Shown: positions 35,150-47,067, counted from the stretch's first letter. The stretch is 64,000 nt of DNA from Omphalotus guepiniiformis (GCA_028554645.1 JAQOOI010000013.1:496001-560000); one strand, 5' to 3'. Notes: generated from the letters alone by a model not told the origin. Numbers and translations: made by a program.

Positions 35150-38100
35150 ATGTCCCAAACCATAGAACTTGCCCAGGTGCGCCTTCTCAGTACTTCTCTC
35201 CTCAGCTCTCTCCGTTCACAAGTGATATCGTAGACCGGAAAGCGTGACTATTTGATAGCTCTAGAAAAGAATTATCAAGAACGATGGGCTGCTGAACATC
35301 TCTTCGAGGTTAATGCACCTTCTTCAGCTGAGCTCAAAGGTCTTTCCAAAGCAGAGATCACGGAGAAATTTCCCAAATGGTTCGGCAACTTTCCATACCC
35401 ATACATGAACGGCAGCTTGCACTTAGGTCATGCGTTTACGATCTCTAAGATCGAGTTCACAGCAGGATACCAGCGCATGCTCGGAAAGCGGGTTTTGTTT
35501 CCGCACGGATTCCATGTAACGGGCATGCCAATCAAGGTACGTCCTAATCGATAGAATGTTGTCCTAATCTGATGAAGCAATCAAGGCCTCTGCAGACAAG
35601 ATCATCCGTGAGATAGAACTGTTCGGCCCCAATTTTGAGAATTATGAACGGGTCCAGGCAGAATTGCAGCAGCAGGCAGAGGCGGAGGAGAACGAGGCAG
35701 CAGAAGCTTCTGGCGCGGCTGGTGTTGACAAGTCCAAGGCAAAGAAGGGAAAATTGGCGGCGAAATCCACAGGGCATACGTACCAGTTCCAAATAATGGA
35801 ATCCATCGGTGTCCCGAGGTCTGAAATAAAGAAATTCGCCGATCCGCTGCACTGGCTGGTATACTTTCCTCCGATTGCTATCGTAAGTGTTCTTTGTCCT
35901 TTCACATCGAAGCAGCATCAATCCACTTTCATTAGGCCGACCATAATTCTTTTGGCTCTCGGATTGACTGGCGACGAAGATTCCTGACAACAAAAGCCAA
36001 CCCTTATTATGACGCTTTCGTCCGTTGGCAGGTTAATAAATTGTATCGTTTGGGCAAGATTAAGTTTGGAGAGCGGTATACCATCTACAGTCCGAAAGAC
36101 GGGCAGCCATGCATGGATCATGATCGTCAGGATGGAGAAGGTGTAGGTCCCCAGGAATATACTGCCATCAAATCTGAGGTAGTCGAATGGAGCCCTGCTG
36201 CTAAGGAGGTGATTGAGGGAAAGGTTGGCGGAAGAAAAGTATTCTTGGTTGCCGCGACTTTGCGTCCGGAAACGATGTTCGTCTGTTTCGTGGCTATATT
36301 CTATTATGCTCTGAATGACGTGTCCTCCTAGGTACGGCCAAACAAACTGCTTCGTAGGAGTTGCCATTAAGTATGGTATCTTTGCTATCAACGACAAAGA
36401 GGCCTATCTGTGCACGTATCGAGCCGCGCGCAACATGGCCTTCCAGGGCGTAACGGAACCGCGGGGTACGGTTAATCAATTGCTTGAAATTGATGGCTCC
36501 AAGATCGTTGGCACCAAGATTAAGGCCCCATTCTCTATCAATCCCGAAGTGTATGTTCTGCCCATGGATAACGTGCTACCAACAAAGGTGAAGTCCGCTG
36601 TACAATATTACGACTAAATTATATAACGTTCATACGTTTAGGGTACTGGTGTCGTGACGTCCGTCCCCTCTGACTCTCCAGACGATTTCCAGACTCTGAC
36701 CGATCTGCGCAAGAAAGCAGAGTTCTACCAAATTGATCCATCGTGGGCTGCTATCGATCCCGTTTCAGTGATATCGACTCCCACATACGGTGATATGATA
36801 GCGCCAGCTGTTGTTAAACAGCTAAAGATCCAGTCTCAGAAGGACATCAAACAGTTAGCGGAGGCTAAAGAGATTGCTTACAAGGAAGGCTTTTATAACG
36901 GCACGATGCTCGTGGGCGAGTTCCAAGGTCAATCAGTACAGGATGCAAAACCTAAGGTCCGCGAGAGCATGATTGAGGCTGGACTGGCGTTTGCCTACGC
37001 CGAACCGGAGGGTTTGGTAACATCTCGCAGTGCAGATGAGTGTGTCGTGGCGTTGATGGATCAATGGTATCTAGACTATGGCGAACCGGTTTGGAGAGCT
37101 CAGGTTGAGAAGTATGCCTAATTCTTGCGCGCGTTTCTTGAACTCGTATTGACCTATCCTTATATAGACACTTGGCTACCATGGAGCTGTACGGTCCTGA
37201 GACTCGAAATGCGTTCGGGAAGACTCTTGCTTGGCTGAATAAGTGGGCTTGCGCACGAACCTATGGTTTGGGCTCTGACATGCCTTGGGATCCTCAGTTC
37301 TTGGTGGAGTCTCTGAGTGACTCAACAATCTACATGGCGTACTATACTGTGGCACAGTTGCTACATGGTAAGCTTGACTTCTTTGTATCATTGATTATAT
37401 TCGCAGTCGCTGAACTCGAGGCAAATAGAAAACAGCATTGATGGGACGAAGCCAGGACCTTTAGGCATCACTCCTGATCAGATGACGGACGAGGTCTGGG
37501 AGTATGTCTTCTGTGATGGGCCATGGCCAACGTCAGCACCCTTACCCAAGGAGAAAGCTGATGCTCTGAAGCACGAGTTCAACTACTTTTATCCATTTGA
37601 TATTCGCTCGTCCGGCAAAGATCTGATCAACAACCACTTATCTTTTGCCCTCTACAACCACGTCGCTATCTTTCCTCAAGATAAATGGCCCCTGAGTATC
37701 CGCACCAACGGTCACTTGATGTTGAACGGTGCGAAGATGTCTAAAAGTACTGGTAACTTTTTGACATTGCGCGATGCCGTCGCCAAGTTTGGTGCGGATG
37801 CGACTCGCCTAGCATTGGCAGATGCTGGAGATGGTATCGAAGACGCAAACTTTGACGAGAAGAATGGCAATGCGAATATCTTGCGTTTGCATACTTTACT
37901 GGCCTGGTGTGAAGTGAGTCTTTTCTGTCGCAAGCTTGAATCCATCGCTGATTCTTGACAGGAAATGGTAAAAGACGAGCCTAATATGCGACGAGGACCT
38001 CGCAACTACCATGACGAGGTGTTCGAGCAAGAGATCAACGAGCTGATCAACATTACACAAAAGCATTATGATGCGTAAGTTTGTTCCCTCGATGATCAAA

Positions 38101-38983
38101 AATAGCTGAGGTGAATCGTCCGCAGATTGAACTTCAAGGATGCTCTGAAATACGGCTTTTACGAATTGCAGAGTACTCGTGACTGGTACCGCGAAGTCAC
38201 TTCTGAGGTTGGCATGCACTCAGAGCTGGTTCTGCACTGGATCAAGATCTCAGCGTTATTGGCTGCACCCATCGCTCCTCACTTTGCTGAGCATATCTAC
38301 TCTGGTATCTTGAAGTCTCCGACGTCTATACAACTAGCTAGGTGGCCGACACCTAGCAAGCCAGTGGATCGATCGGTTATTGAGGCTGGCCAATACATGC
38401 GGGGGACTACCAAGATGATCCGGGATGCAGAGACTGCTTTGCTAAAGATGCTGAACAAGAGCAAAGGTAAAGGCAAGGGGGCGTTTCCGTCTTTTGATCC
38501 CAAGAAGCCGAAGAGCGTTCGCATATATGTCGCGACGAGCTTCCCAGACTGGCAGGATGCCTGTGTTCAGGCCATCAAGGACTCATACTCAGAGGAGGCA
38601 GACAAAGTTGACGACGCCAAGGTCCGCACATTATTGACAGAGAGTGGTCTTATCAAAAACAAACTCGCGATGCCTTTCATACAAGCCTTCAAGGTGAGGT
38701 TTTTCTTTTCGTCTGGTTGCTATCTTCTTGTTGACTGTGTGAATGTCAGAAACGAATGGCCCAATTCGGCGCACAAACTGCTTTCCGCCGTGCCCTGCCT
38801 TTCTCAGAAAGCGCCGTTCTCAAAGAAATCTCGCCTTATTTGAAAAAGACTTTGAGCTTGGTTGACGTAGAGATCATGTCAGTGGACGATGCTCGAGCTA
38901 AAGAAGGAGAGGCTGGATACACCAGAAGTATCATGGACTCCTCAGAACCAGGTAGTCCCGCATTCGAATACCGCAACGTATAG
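35150..38983 (+). CDS. Cytosolic leucyl-tRNA synthetase
   Basis: Charges tRNA-Leu with leucine in the cytosol. Eleven exons (35150-35176, 35234-35536, 35586-35882, 35936-36276, 36332-36587, 36642-37111, 37168-37367, 37429-37913, 37962-38074, 38126-38693, 38750-38983) join to 1,097 aa, typical of the eukaryotic cytosolic form. Class I HIGH-type motif in [17 protein letters not shown]; editing-domain (CP1) pieces such as TLRPETMYGQTN, then [21 protein letters not shown] loop in [11 protein letters not shown]; a large anticodon-binding and C-terminal region. Introns are 48-61 bp with regular GT-AG ends (the 36277 donor is GTTCGT). No mitochondrial targeting sequence is seen. Convergent with the Hrp1-like gene, 96 bp between stops. 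Confidence 0.96.
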
Positions 38984-39079
38984 ATTATAAGGAATATACA
39001 AGGCTATAGTATAGTAATAATATTTTCTGCTTACTGTTGTCGAGTCAACATGAGTGCTACACTATGAATGAGTTGCTGG

Positions 39080-41210
39080 CTACCGTGCATAAGGATGGAA
39101 GTTGTGCTGCCCACGATTATTCAAGCGCAGCGGACCCGGGCCTGCGTTTCCTGCCATTCTTCCATATATTGGTCCCATCATACCAGCGGTCATGTTGTTG
39201 ACTCCAGGCCGCATAACCATCCCGACATTATTCATCCCAGACCCGCCCATCCCCGTGTTGGCACCCATAGGACCCATGCCCAACCTCATGGCACCTGCGT
39301 TCCCCATCACATTCATGCCGTTCATCATGCTCATGCCATTCATCCCGCCGCCCATCATGTTCACTCCTGCTGACATAGGATTGAAGTTATTCATGCCCAT
39401 GCCCATCATCGCCATTGGGTTCATGTTTATCATGGGCATTCCTGTACCTATCATGGGCATTTGACCCATCGGCCTTTGTTGGAGCATCATGGACATAGGG
39501 TTCTGCTGTTGAGGCATGAATGGAATGGTTGCTTGTTGCAAGGTGGTGTCGAATGAATCGCGGTTGGTTGACAGAGAGTTAGATGCATTGTTAGAGATTG
39601 AATTTCTAGCCTGATCGCGTTGACTACGTGGTTGAGCCATTTTCACTTCAATCTAAGTAACTTTTAGTTACCGGAATCCAATGTAATGAGGGAAGGGCGC
39701 AACACACCTGCTTGTCGTCGAGCACAAGATTTTTCCCTACTAGTTGGTCGGTGTTTGCAGCGTCCTCAAATGTCACAAAACCAAAGCCCTTAGAGCGCCC
39801 TGATTCTCTGTCCAACATGACGGTGGCATCGACGACTTTGCCGTATGCAGCGAAAAAGGATTTCATGGTTTCCGAGGAAGTTGATGGGGCCAAACCGCCG
39901 ACAAAGTATCGTGTGTTTCGTAAATGTTCTTCACGCGGAATAGCTCGTTTGGGGTCGATCTGGGATCATGTCACTCAAGTCTTTTTTGACCAGGGCATGA
40001 ACACAATGAACGTACCGCTTTGCCGTCTAAGATGTGCTCGCGGGAGGTGACGGCGCTCACCGCATTCGGGTCTTCGAAAGTTAAGAACGCGAATCCTCTT
40101 GATGTACCCGAGGGATCGCGCATGATAGTGCATGCATCCACCTTCAAGAGTATGGGTATTGCGAAAATAACGGGTCAGTGGAAAACGATGATACCTTTCC
40201 GAATTGCGAGAAGTAGTCTCTCAGGCCTTCTGCTCGTACGTGGGACAAGAGGTTGAATAACAATTAGTGGTAGGTAGGATTGATAACATGTAAGAGGACA
40301 GAATACCATCTGTTGTGTCCCAATTGAGACCGCCGATAAAGAGTTTGCTAGAAGTAGCAGAATGAACCAAGGCCGTTGACAGTCGTGGGTACAAAATAGT
40401 GCGAGGGAGAGCGAAGTAGTAGGTCCGATAAGCGGTTGACCAGAGACAGAGGGTAGACGGAAGGTAATAATGATATGCGAATTAGTAACCAGTGTATAGC
40501 GCAGGAGAAGAGAAGAGGAGAGCAACTATCATCGTCATCACGAAGAAAAGTAGGTAGCTGTTTCATAGATGAAAGTGACTGCAGTGAATAGAAAGTTCTT
40601 CGCAGAAAGCGATATATTTTCCTGATAGAATGTGGTAGAGTAAATCCTGCTCTACTCAGAGTATGCACTCGGTGCGTCGCGCGCAGCGGAAGAAGACCAA
40701 ACCTGTGAGGTAAAAGCAGACTCACCCAGCATCGTGCATTTCCGACGGTTTCTTTCCAAATACCGTATCCGAATCAGTCGCCGACGAATCAACAGTGGCG
40801 ATAGGTGAGGTCTTGAGGGATACCTGGACGCGTGATTGCGAAGAAGGATGCCGCTGCTGGCGTTCCTGACTGGGTGTCTGTTGGTACGCTGAAAACTGCT
40901 GAGCAATTTGGGCCGAATACGACAGAGACGGTGCCGCAGATTGAGAGGAGTCCGCAGTCGGTTTTGCTGGCAACGAAGACGGAAGATCGGCTTTTGAGCT
41001 CGAAGAGGAAGACTGCTGGGAGTGCTGAGACGAGGGTTCTTCTTGCTTGAGTGTTTCGGGAGCATCGCCTTCTGGCACGGCTGGATCAGTGAAGCCAAAG
41101 TCATTGTCGTCGTCTCCATATATATCTGAAGGACGAATAAGACGACAAATAAGAGAAAGAGAGAGACGCGTACCGCCGTAGAGGTCAGAGTCGAGGGCGG
41201 CCTTGGACAT
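39080..41210 (-). CDS. Hrp1-like RNA-binding protein with two RRMs
   Basis: Exons 41210-41174, 41125-40726, 40347-40307, 40229-40195, 40141-40016, 39959-39708 and 39652-39080 give 487 aa. RRM1 (about 147-215) has RNP2 KLFIGGLNWDTT and RNP1 SRGFAFLTF; RRM2 (about 235-310) has RYFVGGLAPSTS and SKGFGFVTF, followed by IEVKMAQPRSQ. This arrangement matches the Hrp1/Nab4-Musashi-DAZAP group, which in yeast acts in mRNA 3'-end cleavage (CF IB) and export. The N terminus is Asp-rich then Gln/Ser-rich, and the last 150 residues are very rich in Met, Gly and Asn, a prion-like composition. One intron, 40348-40725, is 378 bp. Start codons of this gene and ykt6 are only 67 bp apart. Confidence 0.9.
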
Positions 41211-41277
41211 GGTCAAGAACCAAAAGGTGCGCGTGACCTGTCACACCCGCTCACTCACTCACTTCCACACTCTCACT

Positions 41278-42046
41278 ATGAAGATATACTCTATTTCTAT
41301 CCTTCTTTCTCCTCCTTCCGGTGCTAGTACCTCTCTTGCTTCTGCTTCCGACCTTTCCCAGTTCTCTTTCTACCAGAAGGGCGCCGTAGGAGAATTCATG
41401 TCCTTCTTCTCTCGCACAGTCGCCGAGAGGACGCCTCAAGGCCAGAGACAGAGCGTACAGGAGAACAACTATATCGCTCATGTGTACAATCGCGGTGGTG
41501 CAGAGCAGCTTGCTGGCAAGTCTCTTGTCTCTTTTGTCGGCACACGTTCTCATTTTGTCACCCCAGGTGTGATCATAACTGACACAGAATACCCTGTCCG
41601 ACCTGCATTCTCTCTCCTCACCAAAATACTCGACGAGTTCATTACCAAGGTTCCCCAATCCTCATTCTCCAATCCCGCATCCATTTCGTTCCCCGAGATA
41701 CAAACATATGTTCAGAAATATCAGGATCCGAGTCAGGCTGATACCATCATGAGAGTGCAGCAGGAACTAGATGAGACAAAGATCGTATTGGTGGGTAATC
41801 AATCAATTATCAACAACTCATAATTCTTGATACTTTTCTGACTCTGTTTTCAAGCACAAAACAATTGAATCTGTGCTTCAACGCGGAGAGAAGCTCGATA
41901 ATCTCGTAGATCGTTCAAATGCACTTTCGGCACAGAGCAAAATGTTTTACAAGACAGCAAAGAAGGTGTGTTGCTTGCATATTGTCACCGGGTGCCGCAT
42001 GCTAATTCATGCCTCGCAGCAAAATTCCTGTTGCATCATCATGTAA
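41278..42046 (+). CDS. ykt6: R-SNARE Ykt6
   Basis: Exons 41278-41515, 41567-41790, 41855-41965 and 42020-42046 join to 199 aa, the usual Ykt6 length. The longin domain starts [10 protein letters not shown] and includes [18 protein letters not shown]; the SNARE motif reads [20 protein letters not shown], then [20 protein letters not shown] with the central Arg; the C terminus NSCCIIM is a CAAX-type prenylation and palmitoylation site. Ykt6 cycles between cytosol and membranes and acts in ER-Golgi, vacuole and autophagosome fusion. The first intron (41516-41566) is GC-AG with a consensus GCAAGT donor; it is 51 nt with no stop, so if retained it would insert 17 residues in the longin domain. Confidence 0.95.
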
Positions 42047-42449
42047 TGTCCTTACTTTTGTCTCCTTTCTAGCTCATACATCATATACCATATGTAATGG
42101 TTCCATACCTCGATCTGATCTTGATGAATATTCACACCGGTTATATACAAGTCCATACCACATTCTGAGTATCGCACCTCAGTACCCACCCAGAGCTTAG
42201 AAAGGCCGACGGACAACATGTAGATGATGTCTTGCGGACAGATTGTGATTTGAACCGGTTTCCACGTCAGTACTTTCCCCATCCTGTAGCTGTAAGGATC
42301 ACCTCGACATCACTATATCAATTTGATGTAAGACAGCCGAAATACTCCGGGATAGGCAATTTCTTTAGACCGAGGATCGTTGTTTCTCACTAAGTGGCAG
42401 TAATTCCGTGAATAAAGCTGAGTTAAATCTAATAAGGCAGGGGTCGAGC
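42047..42449. other. ykt6 downstream region
   Basis: No gene recognised. Ends at the left target duplication GGTCGAGC (42442-42449) of the MITE. Confidence 0.5.
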
Positions 42450-42882
42450 AGGACCCCTGATTATGAGAGGGCATGACTTATCCTAGTTCGAACAAAAAAT
42501 AGGGCTAAAATGAGAAAATCTCTGAGTCCAGTTCGGACAGAAACTCTGCCGTAGGTGGAACCCAAATGGTCGGGTTCGGACAGAAATTGGCATCAAGAAC
42601 ACCAGTGAACAACTGTGAAGGGCCCAATAGAGCTGGTGGCCTTGAACCGTAAAGTCCAGTCCACAGAGTAGAAATTCTCTGGGCAATGTTTGAAAATCAT
42701 AGATCAATTTTTTTGCAGAAATTTAGTTCCAGCTCATGGTTCAGACAAAAATGAGCCCAGTAGCCGAGGCCACATCCCAGTTCGGACAAAAACTTCAGCC
42801 AATGTCAAGAAATCGGTTCGGACAAAAACATGCTAATCAACTGATTTTGAATCAGACATGCCCTCCCATAATCAGGGGTCCT
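42450..42882. mobile_element. hAT-like MITE (non-autonomous)
   Basis: 433 bp with 26-bp terminal inverted repeats (one mismatch) starting AGGACCCCTG, flanked by an 8-bp direct repeat GGTCGAGC (42442-42449 and 42883-42890). An 8-bp duplication is the mark of hAT transposases. Inside, GTTCGGACA(A/G)AAA-type motifs occur about six times near both ends, like hAT subterminal transposase-binding repeats. No coding capacity. Confidence 0.75.
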
Positions 42883-43915
42883 GGTCGAGCCCTCCAGTCT
42901 CTTGAGCACATCATGAGCATCTTTGGCATCTTCCGTCACTTGTTCTTGACTGTGGCTGATGTCATTGAGGTCCCTGGTCCACCCTCACCAGCACCGGCAA
43001 CTCCCTCGGCTCTGTTCAATGGTGGCTGATGTCAGCATCAACGCTTCTGCTTCTGCGCTCATTGTCCACCAGATGTGGTAGGCTTTTTTTAAAAAAGAAG
43101 GAAGTCACTCACAAGCTGTATTGCAAAAGTGCAGGACAAGGTAGGGTTAGAAGTAGGGTTTATAAATCTGCCATACTCCGGCATGTAGCTGAGTTTGAAA
43201 TCAGTATAGAGGGTTGCTTGACCGCTTTGGGGGACCTTTTTTCTCATGGACTATAGCTCTATATTAGGATACTTTGTCCACAGTCCATAGATTTACAGTC
43301 CACAGTACACCAGTCCGCTTTGGGTACATATTTTTCCCATGGTCAGTAGGCCTGCTTTAGGTTACCTTTTCCCACACTCACTAGATCTGCATTTTAGGGT
43401 ATTTTGGGCGCTTTTTTGAGCCATCAATCCATCAAATGTCAAAGCAGACATTATTATGGGTAGTATAGGGTCAGTAGGTAAATTTCGGAAAATTCTGAAA
43501 AAATTCCCACGGGTGCGGACCACTACTAGGATAGCCTGTGTAAAGTGGCTGTGCAAAACAATCAAAAATGCGGTGGGAAAATGCAAAATACTGGAAAAAA
43601 CCTGGCGGTTTCTACCAGAAAAAATCTCAAAAAAATCTGAAAAATTTCCCAGGGGTCTGGACCACTAGTAGGATATGACCTGCAAGGTATGGGTGTGATA
43701 CATGCATAAATACTCACATAAATAGCCAAATACTGGTTTGATAAATTTTCCCACACTTAGAATAAAATCCAATAAATCTGAGAAAATTTCCAGGGGTCTG
43801 AAAGTTCCATAGGATCTGGTGCACAGAATCATCATGTACAGCAAGCACAAATATCCCCACAAATAGCCAAATATAGTTTTAATATTTTTCTCATGCTCTA
43901 TGAATCTGAAAGAAA

Positions 43916-44679
43916 AAAAGTGTAGTAGGTGATATTTAGTTAGTACTAATACATTTATATTTTAGCAAAGCATAGAATAGACATAAATACTAGACTCAAA
44001 GCACCCTGTCTTAGAAGGACTTTCATATAGATCACAATAATAACACATTCTGTCCATTATATGTAACAATATTATTCCTGCTTATATCATTGCTTATTAT
44101 TCTATGCTGCTAGTCTTGACAGAAGAGCATTCCCATTCACTGGTAAGTAACAACAGTGAGATAAATTGGCAGTTCTATAGCCCATGAGTTCAATGTTCTG
44201 AAATGTATATGAATATATGTGCAGACACTGATCTGCCATGAGATGTCATTCTACTAAGACTCATATCATACATGTATATTGTAGGTGACTGTAATACTTC
44301 TCATGTTCACTAATGCATCATGAATTGAGAATAGTGATGAAGTTATATCATTATATGCACAGTGTAGAACATATAGTAAGACTATTGAGTACAGATATGT
44401 AACACAGGTAGTAAGTACAGTGACTAACTGACTGAGTGAGGCCATGATATAGACTGCAGATATCATAGTGTGATAGTGTGTATGAATAGTTAAAATCTCA
44501 CAGTGGATGTTTCATCTTACTATGGCTTGCCTCTCTTTTGGTGAATTGTGATACTAAGATAGTAGACACATAGAACTTTGTGAGGACTAAGCTAAAATCT
44601 GATTTGATATTCTAGATTATTCAATAGGCAAGACATAATGACCACCCACATGTAATGACATTCACTATACATAGTCTTT
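43916..44679. other. Loop of the fold-back element
   Basis: AT-rich, short open frames only, no recognisable gene or repeat. Confidence 0.5.
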
Positions 44680-45356
44680 TTTAGATTCACTAGAAAGTTG
44701 TTTTGATTATGAGAAAAGATGTTGAAAAGTATTTGGCCATTTGTGGGGGGTATTTGTGTTTATTGTATATGATGATTCTGTGCACCAGATCCTATGGAAC
44801 TTTCAGACCCCTGGAAATTTTTTCAGATTTATTGGATTTTATTCTGAGTGTGGGAAAATTTATCAAACCAGTATTTGGCTATTTATGTGAGTATTTATGC
44901 ATGTTTCACACCCATACCTTGCAGATCATCACACCCATACCTTGCAGATCATATCCTACTAGTGGTCCAGACCCCTGGGAAAATTTTCGGATTTTTTTGA
45001 GATTTTTTCTGGTAGAAACCGCCAGGTTTTTTCCAGTATTTTGCATTTTCCCACCGCATTTTTGATTGTTTTGCACAGCCACTTTACACAGCCGCACCCG
45101 TGGGAATTTTTTCAGAATTTTCCGAAATTTACCTACTGACCCTATACTACCCATAATAATGTCTGCTTTGACATTTGATGGATTGATGGCTCAAAAAAGC
45201 GTCCAAAATACCCTAAAATGCAGATCTAGTGAGTGTGGGAAAAGGTAACCTAAAGCAGGCCTACTGACCATGGGAAAAATATGTACCCAAAGCGGACTGG
45301 TGTACTGTGGACTGTAAATCTATGGACTGTGGACAAAGTATTCTAATATAGAGCTA

Positions 45357-46774
45357 CAGTGACCGCAAAAAATAATGTCCCCTGCCTAAAGTGGAAGGTG
45401 GCTGTGTACCTACCTCTGACCTCCTCACTACCTTGTCATCGTTGTGTATTATGGTGCTTGGCCCCTCTAGAAATTATAATCTTATGACTCCTACAAAGCG
45501 GAAGGCACTCCTGATTTACCATGACAAAATGAAGATGACTTTCAACGAAGTTTTAAAGCAGGATGAGTTCATTGGCACTGGAATCAGTAAAAAAACATTG
45601 GGGCGCAACTATAGAGCAATGAAGGAAAATGGTGGGGATTGCTACATGTGTAGTGGAAAGCTAAAGGGTTGACCCAAGCACATGTCTCGGTCTGATGTTG
45701 AAATGGCAGAAAGGAGGCTGGAGGCTGGGGAAGCAGATGATGCATCGGACCTCCAGCGCAAATACTTTCCCAACATCCCTACCCGCACTGTGCAGCACAC
45801 TCTTCATCAGGCAGGCCTACCAGGCTTCCATCTGGTGAAGAAACCAAAGCTCGAAGAGTGCCATGTCATTGCGCGGCTCACATTCTCAAACGAACATCTT
45901 CATTGGGAGACTCTCGAAACTTTTCTTTCTGCACACATAATCTTTAGCGACGAGTCAAAATTCATCGTTCATGGGTCAGATGGGAGGTCCTGGTGCCAGA
46001 GGCAAAGAGGACAAGATAGATTTTTGCAGAGGAACGTGCAAGGGACGACAAAACATTCAGCGGGAAAGGGGAAGGATAAAGGGAAGCTGAATGTCTGGGG
46101 ATGTATAACTCTGTGGGGTGTAGGATGCCTTGCTCGGGTCCATGGAAATCTCAAGGCAGTACAGTTTGTTGAAATTTACAAGTCTGCTCTTCTTGGCACT
46201 CTTCATCGCTTTGCCATCCCTTCGTACTCTGTCATCTTTCAACAAGACAATGATCCAAAACATACATCCAAACTTGCAAAGAAATGGCTTCAAGACAACA
46301 ATATCACTGTCTTGCAGTGGCCACCTCAATCCCCAGATCTTTCGCCCATCGAGAATGTGTGGGATGAGCTAGACTCCCGGGTCCGGAATGCTACTCCTCG
46401 TGCTGAGACTTCAGACCAGCTTTGGGCATGTATTGAAGCAGTTTGGTATTCCCAAGAATTCCAACAATATGTTGTTCACACATACAATCCATTTCCTTGT
46501 CGAATGCTTGCTTTGCGAGAGGCTAAAGGATGGTGGACCAAGTACTGAAATTTCGCTTTTTTGAAGACTTTGCACACTAATCTTCTGGGAATTTTGTTCA
46601 TAGATGTGTATTTTTAGTATATAGCATCTTGTAGCCAGCTTGTAGTATAAAGTACTTGCATATAGAACAGTATGTCTTCAGAATGTGCTGGAACATCGGG
46701 GAGCACAAGAGGATTGTGTGTGTGCACAGCCACCTTCTGCTTTAGGCAGGGGACATCATTTTTTGCGGTCACTG
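45357..46774 (+). mobile_element. Tc1/mariner-type DNA transposon
   Basis: 1,418 bp with inverted repeats of about 50 bp (a few mismatches) that begin CAGTGACCGCAAAAAAT, flanked by the TA duplication (45355-45356 and 46775-46776). It sits inside the right arm of the fold-back element: removing it with one TA restores the match to the left arm. It encodes one transposase frame with a single stop. Confidence 0.9.
45490..46548 (+). pseudogene. Tc1/mariner transposase, interrupted by one TGA
   Basis: One continuous frame is broken only by TGA at 45670-45672. The upstream part holds an N-terminal helix-turn-helix region (KRKALLIYHDKMKMTFNEVL). The stop falls at the second residue of what reads as a G-x-P-K linker between the two DNA-binding parts, where Tc1 proteins have a GRPR-like AT hook; the ancestral codon was probably CGA. 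The downstream part carries the DDE catalytic domain: D in IIFSDESKF, D in VIFQQDNDPKHTS, and E in WPPQSPDLSPIENVWDEL (DD34E spacing). The start is uncertain: the frame is open from 45391 and the best ATG is about 45487. Either a recent dead copy or one that needs readthrough. Confidence 0.85.
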
Positions 46775-46977
46775 TATAGTCCATGAGAAAAAAGGTCCCC
46801 CAAAGCAGTCCAGCAACCCTCTATACTGATTTCAAACTCAGCTACATGCCGGAGTATGGCAGATTTATAAACCCTACTTCTAACCCTACCTTGTCCTGCG
46901 CTTTTGCAATACAGCTTGTGAGTGACTTCCTTCTTTTTTTAAAAATAATTACCACATTGACTGTAAAATCATTCTAA

Positions 46978-47067
46978 CTGATGTCAGTCAGCGCCCCTTG
47001 TGACTCGGTCCGCTTATCGCCTTTCCTCTCCCTCCTTCTCTCACACACTCTCTCGCTTAAGGTACGT
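46978..47067. repeat. Partial copy of a degenerate repeat unit of about 125 bp
   Basis: The end CTTAAGGT|ACGT and the preceding pyrimidine-rich block (gcttatcgcc...ctctcgcttaaggt) match the units at 62322-62760, which are the continuation of this locus beyond the retrotransposon nest. Confidence 0.6.

Larger units (their letters stand above)
43073..46957. mobile_element. Long fold-back element (inverted arms of about 830 bp) interrupted by a Tc1 element
   Basis: The left arm 43073-43915 and the right arm 44680-46957 (minus the inserted 45357-46776) are imperfect inverted copies: for example the stretch around 43456-43668 reappears on the minus strand at 44906-45154, and 43090-43250 reappears inverted at 46775-46941. 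The loop 43916-44679 is AT-rich with no gene. I could not fix a target duplication: a 10-bp direct repeat CTGATGTCAG lies at 43026-43035 and 46978-46987, a little outside the arms. Long terminal inverted repeats suggest a MULE-like or fold-back element; no transposase of its own is seen. Confidence 0.65.

Noticed and set aside
39068..39464. Pro/Ile/Met-rich and His-rich plus-strand frames at the end of the Hrp1-like gene
   Set aside because: Antisense readings of the Met/Gly/Asn-rich tail.
42235..42290. Possible tRNA on the minus strand (GGTTCAAATC T-loop-like)
   Set aside because: No matching acceptor, D or anticodon stems could be formed around it.
43026..46987. CTGATGTCAG direct repeats as target duplication of the fold-back element
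   Set aside because: They lie 37 and 20 bp outside the last matching arm bases, so they were not accepted as the duplication, only listed as a candidate.
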